DNA from: an uncultured Oscillibacter sp.
GTDB lineage: Bacteria > Bacillota > Clostridia > Oscillospirales > Oscillospiraceae
Assembly: GCA_910587875.1 (NCBI GenBank)
Contig: CAJUOD010000094.1
Location: 1-11,159, forward strand
Direction: 5' to 3'
Length of the DNA: 11,159 bases
The notes beneath the pieces are model-generated. The model was not told the DNA's origin, did not search any database, and worked only from the letters and a program-made list of their open reading frames with translations. Positions 1-6,608 of the stretch are shown here, piece by piece (within the stretch, counting starts at the first letter, position 1; the number at the start of each line of letters is the position of its first letter). The translations under genes and the position numbers were made by a program.

Positions 1-713
1 GTGTTGGAGTTCTCCGCCCGGAAGGTGGGGCCGAAGGTGTACACGTCCCCGAAGGCCATGGCGAAGTTCTCCGCGTTCAGCTGGCCCGAGACCGTCAGGT
101 TGGCGGGCTTGCCGAAGAAGTCCTGGGTGAAGTCCACCTTGCCGTCCTCGGTCCGGGGCGGGTTCTCCGGGTCCAGGGTGGTGACCCGGAACATCTCCCC
201 CGCGCCCTCGCAGTCGCTGGCGGTGATGATGGGGGTGTGGACGTAGACGAAGCCCCGGCTCTGGAAGAACTCGTGGATGGCGAAGGCGGCGGCGCTCCGC
301 ACCCGGAAGGCGGCGGAGAACAGGTTCGTCCGGGGCCGCAGGTGCTGGATGGTCCGCAGGTATTCCACGGTGTGCCGCTTCTTCTGGAGGGGATAGTCCG
401 GGGTGGAGGGGCCCTCCACCTCGATCTTTTCGGCCTTCAGCTCCAGGGGCTGCTTGGCCTCCGGGGTCAGGACCACCGTGCCCGTGACGATGAGGGCCGC
501 GCCCACGTTCTGGGCGGCGATGTCCTTGTAATTTTCCAGGGCCCCGGCCTCCATGACCACCTGGAGGTTCTTCAGGCAGGAGCCGTCGTTGAGCTCGATG
601 AAGCCGAAGTTTTTCATGTCCCGGATGGTCCGGGCCCAGCCGCCCACGGTGACGGTCTGCCCGCCCAGGGAGTCCTTGTCGGCGAAGACCGCCGCGATTT
701 TCGTGTAGGTCAT
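1..713 (-). CDS. asnS: Asparaginyl-tRNA synthetase, N-terminal 237 residues (cut by window edge)
   Basis: Cytoplasmic class II (subclass IIb) aminoacyl-tRNA synthetase that charges tRNA-Asn with asparagine using ATP. The visible part has the N-terminal OB-fold anticodon-binding domain (about residues 15-110, with GFIELNDGSCLKNLQVV at 37-53). The start of the catalytic core follows: HLRPRTN at 124-130, motif 1 around 147-163 with its invariant Pro161, ITASDCEGAGEMFRVTTL at 163-180, and motif 2 FRAEN at 231-235. The LNDGSCLKNLQ block and the SDCEGAGEMF block are typical of AsnRS rather than AspRS. The family is usually about 460 residues, so roughly half is missing beyond the left edge, with no sign of damage. 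The ATG at 713 is preceded by AGGTG at normal distance. The gene has its own promoter just upstream and is probably transcribed separately from rlmH, although read-through is possible. Confidence 0.96.
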   Translation of the reverse strand, partial: MTYTKIAAVFADKDSLGGQTVTVGGWARTIRDMKNFGFIELNDGSCLKNLQVVMEAGALENYKDIAAQNVGAALIVTGTVVLTPEAKQPLELKAEKIEVEGPSTPDYPLQKKRHTVEYLRTIQHLRPRTNLFSAAFRVRSAAAFAIHEFFQSRGFVYVHTPIITASDCEGAGEMFRVTTLDPENPPRTEDGKVDFTQDFFGKPANLTVSGQLNAENFAMAFGDVYTFGPTFRAENSN

Positions 714-751
714 GTTGTTCACCTGATTTCTGTTATTTCAATGGATGCCTT

Positions 752-779
752 ATTATATCACAAACTTTTGCTTTTGCAA
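752..779 (-). promoter_or_regulatory. Sigma-A-type promoter of asnS
   Basis: On the minus strand, -35 TTGCAA (774-779) is separated by 16 nt from a perfect -10 TATAAT (752-757). The -10 is preceded by TGA, making an extended -10 (TGnTATAAT). The predicted start near 745 gives a leader of about 32 nt before the asnS ATG. The element lies directly downstream of the large palindrome at the rlmH stop. The region is AT-rich compared with its surroundings. Confidence 0.75.
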
Positions 780-810
780 GGGGGCGGACACACAGGTCCG
801 CCCCTACTTG
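777..810. repeat. Strong palindrome overlapping the rlmH stop codon
   Basis: A perfect 9-bp inverted repeat, GGGGCGGAC / GTCCGCCCC, occupies 781-789 and 796-804 with a 6-nt loop. A further CAAG/CTTG pairing (777-780 with 807-810) extends it past a 2-nt bulge. The last base of the rlmH TAG stop (804) is inside the stem. Neither strand has a T-run after the stem, so it is not a normal intrinsic terminator. It could be a dispersed intergenic palindrome (REP-like), an RNA 3'-end stabiliser for the rlmH mRNA, or a weak terminator. Confidence 0.7.
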
Positions 811-1286
811 TGATACCTCGTCCCGGCGTTGATCTGATACGCCCGGTAGATCTGCTCCAGGAGCATCACCCGCGCCAGGTGGTGGGGAAAGGTCATGGGG
901 GACATGGAGAGCTTCTCCGAGGCCGCCGCCTTCACGGAGGGATGGAGCCCATGGGACCCTCCAATGAGAAACGCCACCCGGCTCTCCCCCCGGGCGGCCC
1001 ACCGGGCCATGAGCTCCGCCAGGCCCTCGCTGGAGCGCTCCCGGCCCTCCACGCACAGGGCCACCAGCGTGGCCGAGGGCGGCAGCTTTCCCCGGATGGC
1101 CTCCGCCTCCTTCGCCAGGGCCGCCTCGATCTGGGCGGGAGACGGGTCCTCCGGCAGACGCTCCTCCGGCAGCTCCACGATGTCCAGCTTGCAGTAGCGG
1201 CTCAGGCGCTTGGCGTACTCCGCCGCCGCCTCGGCGTAGAATTTCTCCTTCAGCTTCCCTACGCAGAGCAGGGTGACTCGCTGCAT
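804..1286 (-). CDS. rlmH: 23S rRNA (pseudouridine1915-N3)-methyltransferase RlmH
   Basis: SPOUT-class methyltransferase that uses S-adenosylmethionine to methylate pseudouridine 1915 in helix 69 of 23S rRNA on assembled ribosomes. The 160-residue product matches the usual family length (about 155-160). Recognisable parts are the N-terminal VTLLCVGKLKEKFY (4-17), the SAM-binding loop FLIGGSHGL (106-114), and the C-terminal trefoil-knot signature LSMSPMTFPHHLAR (126-139) followed by EQIYRAYQI and a terminal YHK. The ATG at 1286 has AAGGAGG six bases upstream. The gene starts inside the end of walJ (28-nt overlap), so the two are probably translationally coupled. The walJ-rlmH order recalls the 3' side of the wal locus in other Firmicutes. 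Confidence 0.96.
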   Translation of the reverse strand: MQRVTLLCVGKLKEKFYAEAAAEYAKRLSRYCKLDIVELPEERLPEDPSPAQIEAALAKEAEAIRGKLPPSATLVALCVEGRERSSEGLAELMARWAARGESRVAFLIGGSHGLHPSVKAAASEKLSMSPMTFPHHLARVMLLEQIYRAYQINAGTRYHK

Positions 1287-2068
1287 GCCGCGCCTCCTTC
1301 CAGCACGTAGGCCCCGCTGAGATCGCTCCGGGGAGCGGCGGAGAGGCGGGGGCTGAGCCCCGCGGCGCTCAAAGCCGTCTCCACCGCCCGGAGGGCCATG
1401 GCGGGGGTGTTGTTCTCCAGGCTTAAATGGGCCAGGACGATCTCCCGGGCTCCCGCCCGGGCCAGGGTGACGGCGAAGGCGGCGGCGTCCTCGTTTTTCA
1501 GGTGCCCAACCGGGCCCAGGATGCGCTCCTTCAAGAAGTAGGGGTAGGGCCCGCTGCGGACGGCCTCCACGTCGTGGTTGGCCTCCAGCACCGCCAGGGC
1601 CACGCCGGGGAGGACGGCCTCCGCCTCCGGCGTGACGAAGCCGCTGTCCGTCAGCAGGCCGAAGCCCCCGTCGGGGGTGTCGAAGCGGTAGCCCCGGGCC
1701 CCGGGGGAATCGTGGGAGGTGGGAAAGGGGGTGACGGCGCAGTCCTTCACCCAGAAGGGGCCCTCCGCCTCCTGCAAGCGGTCCTCCAGGAGGACCGTGC
1801 GGCGCAGCAGGTCCCGGCCCGCACGGGCGCTGGCGTAGACGGGACAGTCCGTGTGCTTGAGCAAGGTCTGGAGGCCGGAGATGTGGTCCGAGTGGGTGTG
1901 GGTGATGAAGACGCCGTCCAGGTCGGGAAGATCCAGGCCCAGGGCCAGAAGCCCCCGGCGGATGCGGCGGCAGGAAATGCCCGCGTCCACTAAGATGTTT
2001 CCGCCCTCCCAGGAGAGGACCAGCGCGTTCCCGGAGGAGCCGCTGGCGAGGGTATGTACGGTGGTCAA
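1259..2068 (-). CDS. walJ: WalJ/YycJ-type metallo-beta-lactamase-fold hydrolase
   Basis: Metal-dependent hydrolase of the metallo-beta-lactamase fold, 269 residues, close to Bacillus YycJ (about 264). Visible metal ligands are HTHSDH (57-62), His119, Asp141, His189 and His214. The opening TLASGSSGNALVL motif is characteristic of the YycJ/WalJ subfamily. In other Firmicutes this gene follows walRKHI and has been linked to DNA replication and cell-wall homeostasis, possibly as an exonuclease-like enzyme; its exact substrate is not evident here. I chose the TTG at 2068 because AAAGGAGGG lies about eight bases upstream and the protein then begins exactly at the conserved N-terminus. That TTG overlaps the upstream stop in a TTGA arrangement, implying translational coupling. 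A longer reading of this frame, starting at 2359, runs antisense-like through the TfoX gene and is rejected. Confidence 0.93.
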   Translation of the reverse strand: MTTVHTLASGSSGNALVLSWEGGNILVDAGISCRRIRRGLLALGLDLPDLDGVFITHTHSDHISGLQTLLKHTDCPVYASARAGRDLLRRTVLLEDRLQEAEGPFWVKDCAVTPFPTSHDSPGARGYRFDTPDGGFGLLTDSGFVTPEAEAVLPGVALAVLEANHDVEAVRSGPYPYFLKERILGPVGHLKNEDAAAFAVTLARAGAREIVLAHLSLENNTPAMALRAVETALSAAGLSPRLSAAPRSDLSGAYVLEGGAACSESPCSA

Positions 2069-2340
2069 GGGTTGGGCCCTCCTTTGCCTTTCAAATAGTC
2101 GCTGAACGCTTTCAGGTCCTCCCGGACCCCGTCGGGGAGGCGGTTGTATTCCACGTCCCGGATGGCCCCCTCCAGCACGTAGAGATGGACCAGGCAGACG
2201 TTGGGGTACAGGGTCTTCAGGCGGAAAAAGGCGTCCTTGGCCCCGGCCTCCCTCAGCTTTTCCGGGGAGTCCAGGCCCACGGCCGTCAGCTTCCGGGACA
2301 TCTCCGCCCCGATGTTCCTCATGGTGGTCAGATCCGGCAT
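2065..2340 (-). CDS. Stand-alone TfoX/Sxy C-terminal-domain protein
   Basis: A 91-residue protein that resembles the TfoX_C domain (C-terminal half of the competence regulator Sxy/TfoX). It has an HhH-like opening IGAEMSRKLTAVG (about 10-22), then SPEKLREAGAKDAFFRLK (25-42), then LYVLEGAIRDVEYNRLP (53-69). Full-length TfoX has an extra N-terminal domain of roughly 100 residues that is absent, but the start is well supported: the ATG at 2340 has GAGGAGG about six bases upstream. Domain-only versions occur in many bacteria and their role is not established, so I would not call this a competence gene. It sits 15 nt after the acetyltransferase gene and its TGA overlaps the TTG of walJ, so it is an integral member of this cluster. 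Confidence 0.82.
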   Translation of the reverse strand: MPDLTTMRNIGAEMSRKLTAVGLDSPEKLREAGAKDAFFRLKTLYPNVCLVHLYVLEGAIRDVEYNRLPDGVREDLKAFSDYLKGKGGPNP

Positions 2341-2355
2341 GGCGCTCCTCCTCGC

Positions 2356-2796
2356 TCACAGCCTCATGTATAAGAGCGGGTAGGGCCCGCCCTGCCCGTC
2401 GGTCTCCGTCCGCTTGACAACGCGGAAGCCCATGCGCTCGTAAAAGCCCCTGGCCTGGGGGTTCTGCTCGTTGACGGCCAGCTCGTTGACCTGGTAACGG
2501 TCCATGCCATATTGCAGCAGCTTCCGGCCAAGGCCCCTCCCCCGCTCCTCCGGGGAGAGGAACAGCATTTCCAGCCGCTGTCCGTCGATGCCCATGAATC
2601 CAACGGGGAAGCCCGGCTCCTCCTCCGCCGTCACCAGATGGGGGACCTCCCTCAGGGCCTGGGGAACGTACGCCTTGATGGCCTCGATTTCACCGGGGGA
2701 CAAAAAGAGGTGGGTGGCCCGGACGGACGCCTCCCAGACCTCCAGCAGACGGGCCAGCAGCTCCGGCGTCCTGGGCTCGTTTTCCACAATCTTCAT
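2356..2796 (-). CDS. YjaB-like GNAT family N-acetyltransferase
   Basis: A 146-residue GCN5-related acetyltransferase that moves an acetyl group from acetyl-CoA to an amine. Motif A for CoA binding is RGRGLGRKLL (85-94), preceded by strand LEMLFLSPEE. The C-terminal VNEQNPQARGFYERMGF (108-124) is the classic motif B region. ATHLFLS near residue 27, VNEQN, and PYPLL at 139-143 resemble E. coli YjaB (about 147 residues), reported as a lysine acetyltransferase; the substrate here is unknown. I chose the ATG at 2796, giving MKIVENEP, over an in-frame ATG at 2856 that would add 20 unlikely residues and begin inside the murA terminator stem. The ribosome site before it is modest (GGGAG). No clear promoter is visible, so expression may depend on read-through from murA. 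Confidence 0.88.
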   Translation of the reverse strand: MKIVENEPRTPELLARLLEVWEASVRATHLFLSPGEIEAIKAYVPQALREVPHLVTAEEEPGFPVGFMGIDGQRLEMLFLSPEERGRGLGRKLLQYGMDRYQVNELAVNEQNPQARGFYERMGFRVVKRTETDGQGGPYPLLYMRL

Positions 2797-2814
2797 ACGC
2801 ACTCCCAAATACTC

Positions 2815-2853
2815 AAAACCGGGAGGCGGAAGGGCATTTCCCCCGTCTCCCGG
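2815..2853 (-). terminator. Probable intrinsic terminator after murA
   Basis: On the minus strand a hairpin with arms at 2843-2853 and 2819-2829 forms 11 pairs (one G-U) and is immediately followed by TTTT (2815-2818) and then GAGTATTT. It lies 25 nt past the murA stop. The U-tract is short and interrupted, so termination may be partial, which would allow some transcription into the acetyltransferase-TfoX_C-walJ-rlmH cluster. Confidence 0.6.
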
Positions 2854-2877
2854 CAAATTTCCAATCGTGTTCCAAGG

Positions 2878-4176
2878 TCAGCCCAGGTTCAGCCGCCGGC
2901 GGTCCTCCGGCTCATCCTCCACGGCCCGGATGCTGGCCCCCAGGCCCCGGAGCTTTTCCACCAGGTTTTCGTAGCCCCGCTCAATGTAGTGCACGCAGGA
3001 GATCTCGCTCTGCCCCTTGGCGGCCAGGGCGGCGATGACCAGGGCGGCTCCCGCCCGGAGGTCCGAGGCCTGGATGGGCGCGCCCACCAGATGGTCCACG
3101 CCCTCCACCACGGCGGTCTTGTCGTCCACCTGGATGTTGGCCCCCATGCGGCGCAGCTCGTCCACATAGCGGTAGCGGCTGGACCACACGCTCTCCGTCA
3201 CCAGGGAGATGCCCTGGGCCAGGGAGAGGACCGTGGTGATCTGGGGCTGCATGTCCGTGGGGAAGCCGGGATAGGGCAGGGTCTTGATGTTGGCCCGGCG
3301 CAGGGGCCCGTTCCGGCGGACCAGAAGGGTGTCCTCGTGCTCCTCCACCTCCACGCCGCACTCCTGGAGCTTGGCGGTGATGCAGTCCATGTGTTTCGGA
3401 ATAATGTTCTTCACCAGAATCTGCCCGCCCGCGGCGGCGGCGGCGGCCATGTAGGTGCCCGCCTCGATCTGGTCGGGGATGATGGCGTAGCTCCCGCCCC
3501 GGAGGCGGTCCACGCCCCGGATTTTAATGGTGTCTGTGCCCGCGCCCCGGATGTTGGCCCCCATGGAGTTGAGGAAGTTGGCCAGGTCCACGATGTGGGG
3601 CTCCTTGGCGGCGTTTTCAATCACCGTCCGGCCCTCCGCCATGACGGCGGCCATCATGATGTTCATGGTGGCTCCCACGGAGACCACGTCCAGGTAGATG
3701 CTGGAGCCCTTCAATCGCTCCTCGCCCACGGTGGCGCGGATGAAGCCGCCCTCCACCGCCACGTTGGCCCCCAGGGCGTTGAAGCCCTTGATGTGCTGGT
3801 CGATGGGCCGGACGCCGCCGAAGTTGCACCCGCCGGGCAGGGCCACCTCCGCCTGGCCGAAGCGGCCCAGCAGAGCGCCGATGAAGTAGGTGGACGCCCG
3901 GATGCGCCGGGCCAGGTCGTAGGGCGTGCGGGTGGAGTGGATGTGGCGGCAGTCCACCTCCACGGTGTGGCGGTCCAGGCTGCGGACGCCCGCGCCCAGC
4001 TGCTCCAGGATGCTGAGGCACAGCGTCACGTCGGAAATCTGGGGGATGTTCTCAATGCGGCAGACCCCGTCCACCAGCAGGGCGGCGGGGATGATGGCCA
4101 CGGCGGCGTTCTTCGCGCCGCTGATCTCGACTTCGCCAAACAGGGGCGTTCCGCCCTGTACAATATATTTCGTCAA
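2878..4176 (-). CDS. murA: UDP-N-acetylglucosamine 1-carboxyvinyltransferase MurA
   Basis: Cytoplasmic enzyme for the first committed step of peptidoglycan synthesis: transfer of enolpyruvate from phosphoenolpyruvate to UDP-GlcNAc. The product is 432 residues, the normal size. Active-site landmarks are SGAKNA (19-24, Lys22), RIRAST (91-96), catalytic and fosfomycin-target Cys117 in PGGC, FPTDMQ (305-310, general acid/base Asp308) and IERGYE (398-403). The loop after the cysteine reads NFGGVRPID, one residue longer than the usual C-x-x-G-x-R-P spacing. I prefer the TTG at 4176, giving MTKYIVQGG, because GAGGG lies about eight bases upstream and the N-terminus then matches the family. A GTG at 4221 lacks a ribosome site. 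It has its own promoter and a downstream hairpin, so it is probably largely monocistronic within the wal region. Confidence 0.95.
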   Translation of the reverse strand: MTKYIVQGGTPLFGEVEISGAKNAAVAIIPAALLVDGVCRIENIPQISDVTLCLSILEQLGAGVRSLDRHTVEVDCRHIHSTRTPYDLARRIRASTYFIGALLGRFGQAEVALPGGCNFGGVRPIDQHIKGFNALGANVAVEGGFIRATVGEERLKGSSIYLDVVSVGATMNIMMAAVMAEGRTVIENAAKEPHIVDLANFLNSMGANIRGAGTDTIKIRGVDRLRGGSYAIIPDQIEAGTYMAAAAAAGGQILVKNIIPKHMDCITAKLQECGVEVEEHEDTLLVRRNGPLRRANIKTLPYPGFPTDMQPQITTVLSLAQGISLVTESVWSSRYRYVDELRRMGANIQVDDKTAVVEGVDHLVGAPIQASDLRAGAALVIAALAAKGQSEISCVHYIERGYENLVEKLRGLGASIRAVEDEPEDRRRLNLG

Positions 4177-4495
4177 AATATTGACCCTCTTTTCAAGCAA
4201 CGGTTTGCCGGTCCGGGGCACGCGCGGGAGGTACAGAAAACAGTTTGCCCGGCTGGCGGCGCTTCATACCCGCGGAGGCCGCGGGGAGGAAAAATCTTCT
4301 TAGATTTCACTTGGCGTTTTTTTACACGCTCTGTCATGATAGCACAGCGGAGCGGAAAATGCAAACCTTTCCTTCCGTGGTTTTCCATAATATTTTGGCG
4401 AAAAGGCCCGACGGCTTCCGCAGACGGGGAGAAAAATTCAATCCGGGAGGCCGCATTACCAGGAAAAATCTGGATGAACTCCGGGGCTTTCGGCG
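4177..4495. other. 319-nt intergenic region between yycI-like gene and murA
   Basis: AT-richer than the flanking genes. Reading on the minus strand, the first part (4495 to about 4365) shows no convincing terminator for the wal operon; only short, weak hairpins and T-runs not placed after a stem. The murA promoter follows at 4336-4364, leaving a leader of about 150 nt. The leader contains a small hairpin AAATCT/AGATTT (4292-4307) and a perfect 7-bp palindrome CCCGCGG-agg-CCGCGGG (4269-4285), without a T-run. I recognise no known riboswitch, and no tRNA. Short reading frames here are not supported by ribosome sites or family resemblance. Confidence 0.6.
4336..4364 (-). promoter_or_regulatory. 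Sigma-A-type promoter of murA
   Basis: On the minus strand, -35 TTGCAT (4359-4364), a 17-nt spacer, and -10 TATCAT (4336-4341). The predicted start near 4329 gives a long leader of about 153 nt. A single TGTAAA, matching one half of a WalR box (TGTWAH), lies just downstream at about 4320-4325, but no second half-site sits five bases away on either side. Confidence 0.65.
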
Positions 4496-5329
4496 TCAGG
4501 CGGCCCCCTCCCCCGTCCGGGCGGCCCCGGCGGTGACCGCGCCGGTGAGGCAGTTGACGAAATAGTCCTCCGTGTCGGTGACCACCCGCCAGGCCGGGTC
4601 CAGGGACATGGAGGCCCCGGCGGTCTGGAGCTCGTAGCACAGCTGCACGTCCGTCACCGTGGAGGCCACCGCCGCGCTCTCCCGGCGCATCCGCTGGAAG
4701 GCCACCAGGGCCCCGGCGGCGGAGAGGGGCTGGTCCCCGGGGGAGACGGTCCCCGTCTTGGGCAGCAGCGTGCCGCTGACGGCGGTGAGGACGCCGCCCT
4801 CTACAGTGAAGGTCACCGCGCAGTTGAAGACTGGCAGCTTGCCGTAGACCCCGGGGGCGGTGAAGGACCCGCCGCCCTCCTCATTCAATTGGATCTCCGG
4901 GGCCTCGTAGGAGAAGGTTTTGCAGAAGTCCCGGCAGAAGTCCTCAAGCTCCTCCCCCTCCGCCAGGGCGCCGGCGGCCTCGAAGCCGCCGCTGGAGCGG
5001 AAGAGGGCCTCCCCCGCCGGGCCGGCATAGTGGAAGATGCCGCCGCCCTGGTCCGAGGAGGACAGGGCGTCCCCCAGGAGAAAGGCGGCGGCCTGTTCCT
5101 CCAGGGCGGTGTCCCGGGTCAGGGCCACGCCGGAGGGGGGCGCTTCCCGGGAGACGGCCCCGGGGTCCAGGGTCATGCCGTCCTGGGCGAAGAGGGCCGT
5201 CAGCTGCTCCGCCGTGCGGTGGAAGGCGTCCCGCTCCGCCGCCCGGCGCTGGGCCAGGGAGAAGAGCAGGAAGGCGTTCAGCAGGACCAGGATCAGGATG
5301 ATGATGTTTTTCAGGCGGAAGCGTTCCAA
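4496..5329 (-). CDS. yycI: YycI-like membrane-anchored regulator of WalK
   Basis: A 277-residue bitopic membrane protein: a short cytoplasmic start MERFRLKN, one membrane helix (about residues 9-26, IIILILVLLNAFLLFSLA), and the rest predicted outside the cell. In Bacillus, YycI (WalI) pairs with YycH to tune WalK activity through membrane contacts. The call rests mainly on position (fourth gene after walR, walK and yycH), size and topology; sequence conservation of this family is low. The C-terminal AWRVVTDTEDYFVNCLTGAV (about 246-265) resembles PepSY-like closing strands seen in this group. The start is a TTG at 5329, supported by AAAGGAGGT seven to eight bases upstream and by being 16 nt past the yycH stop. 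Its TGA ends the wal operon proper. Confidence 0.8.
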   Translation of the reverse strand: MERFRLKNIIILILVLLNAFLLFSLAQRRAAERDAFHRTAEQLTALFAQDGMTLDPGAVSREAPPSGVALTRDTALEEQAAAFLLGDALSSSDQGGGIFHYAGPAGEALFRSSGGFEAAGALAEGEELEDFCRDFCKTFSYEAPEIQLNEEGGGSFTAPGVYGKLPVFNCAVTFTVEGGVLTAVSGTLLPKTGTVSPGDQPLSAAGALVAFQRMRRESAAVASTVTDVQLCYELQTAGASMSLDPAWRVVTDTEDYFVNCLTGAVTAGAARTGEGAA

Positions 5330-5345
5330 TCCGGAGACCTCCTTT

Positions 5346-6605
5346 TCAATCCGACAGCCAATACGCCCGGCACTCCCCGCCGCGCTCCACGTAGCCGATG
5401 GAGAGCTCCTTGCCCGGGTCCGCGGCGGCGACCGCCAGGGCCTGGGGCAGGGGCAGCAGCAGGGAGCTTTCCCCCTCCGCCGCCGCGTACTGCCGGAAGC
5501 GCAGGGTCAGGGCCGTGACGGCGGAGCCGGTGAGGGTGACCTCGGCGGCGAAGCCCCCGTCCTGGAAGCGGACGGGCACCCCCTGGAGCTGGTAGCCGAA
5601 GCGGAGCACCGTCACCTCCCCGCTGCGGCGCAGGCTCTGGAGCCAGGGCCGGGCCTCCCCGGAGACGGGGGACAGCAGGCCGCTCAGCAGCGACCCGGCC
5701 CCCAGGGCGGCCTCCCGGGCCGTAGGTGTCTCCCCGGCGGCCTTCACCCGGAGGCTGGGCTCGTCCCCGCTCTGGTAGTGGACGCTGTTGTCCGGCCGGA
5801 TGCGCAGGGTCCGGTCCCCGTCCATGATGAGCTCCGTGCCGTTGGACTCCGTGTGGCGGGTCCGGCTCCGGGGGTTGAAGCCCAGGGCGGAGAGGAGCCA
5901 GTCCGTGCCCCCCGCCAGGGGGTCCCCCAGGGTGTAGGCCGCCAGGGACGGCGGCTGGGCGGGCAGCAGGGAGCAGGGATCCAGATCCCGCTCCAGGCCA
6001 TTTCCGTCCATGGCGAAGGAGGCGTCCCCCAGCTCATAGCGGCCGATGACCTGCTCCAGGCTGTCGGCGGAGACGGCGGTGGACGCCCGGAAGCAGCCCT
6101 CCCCGCCGTCCCAGAGGTAGAGGGCGGAGCCCCCGTCCTGGGGGACGATGAGCAGGCGCCGGGCGGAGAGGTCCTGGGAGATCTCCTCCCCGCCGCCCAG
6201 CAGGGCCGCCAGGACGGGCAGGGGCAGGGGCTCCAGGAAATCGTAGTACAGGGAGGGGCCCCGGAGGGCCCGGAGAAAGTCCGCCCGGGCGCAGGGAACG
6301 TAGTCCCGGGCGGAGCCCAGGGCCTCCAGCAGGCGGCGGCCCAGGGGGTCGGCGAAGGCCGGGTCGGCGGTGGTGAGGGCCATGCCGCCGCAGCGGCCGT
6401 AGTCCCCGGTGACGGCGGTGCGCACCGGGGCGGCAAGCTCCTCCGCGGGGGCGGCGGACTGCACGGGGGCCGACGGCGCCTCGCCGGTGGTCAGGTTCAG
6501 GTTGTAGAGCTGGGTCTGGGTGAAGAGCACCGCCGCCGACAGGGCCAGCAGGGTGATGAGAATGTTCTGGACCAGGTTCCGGCGGTCCCGCCGCAGTTCC
6601 TCCAT
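5346..6605 (-). CDS. yycH: YycH-like membrane-anchored regulator of WalK
   Basis: A 419-residue protein with a charged cytoplasmic N-terminus (MEELRRDRRN), one membrane helix at about residues 13-29 (QNILITLLALSAAVLFT) and a large predicted extracytoplasmic domain. In Bacillus, YycH (WalH) forms a complex with YycI and WalK and modulates kinase output. The family assignment relies on gene order directly after walK, on topology and on length (Bacillus YycH is about 455); I see no catalytic motif. The ATG at 6605 lies only 3 nt after the walK stop, and the ribosome site GGAGG falls inside the end of walK, so the two are translationally linked. Scattered cysteines (about residues 72, 100, 167, 213 and 412) could matter outside the cell, but pairing is unknown. 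Confidence 0.8.
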   Translation of the reverse strand: MEELRRDRRNLVQNILITLLALSAAVLFTQTQLYNLNLTTGEAPSAPVQSAAPAEELAAPVRTAVTGDYGRCGGMALTTADPAFADPLGRRLLEALGSARDYVPCARADFLRALRGPSLYYDFLEPLPLPVLAALLGGGEEISQDLSARRLLIVPQDGGSALYLWDGGEGCFRASTAVSADSLEQVIGRYELGDASFAMDGNGLERDLDPCSLLPAQPPSLAAYTLGDPLAGGTDWLLSALGFNPRSRTRHTESNGTELIMDGDRTLRIRPDNSVHYQSGDEPSLRVKAAGETPTAREAALGAGSLLSGLLSPVSGEARPWLQSLRRSGEVTVLRFGYQLQGVPVRFQDGGFAAEVTLTGSAVTALTLRFRQYAAAEGESSLLLPLPQALAVAAADPGKELSIGYVERGGECRAYWLSD

Positions 6606-6608
6606 GGC

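Noticed and set aside
777..810. Intrinsic terminator for rlmH.
   Set aside because: The hairpin is strong but no T-run follows on either strand, so it is recorded as a palindrome of unknown role instead.
237..1310. A 357-codon open frame on the plus strand opposite asnS and rlmH.
   Set aside because: Antisense shadow; it crosses the real asnS promoter and two genes with clear family identity.
4315..4330. WalR half-site TGTAAA near the murA promoter.
   Set aside because: Only one half-site is present; the sequences five bases to either side do not match a second half.
2512..4536. A 674-codon open frame on the plus strand opposite murA.
   Set aside because: Same compositional artefact: antisense to a textbook MurA, His/Gly/Asp/Val-rich, no recognisable domain.
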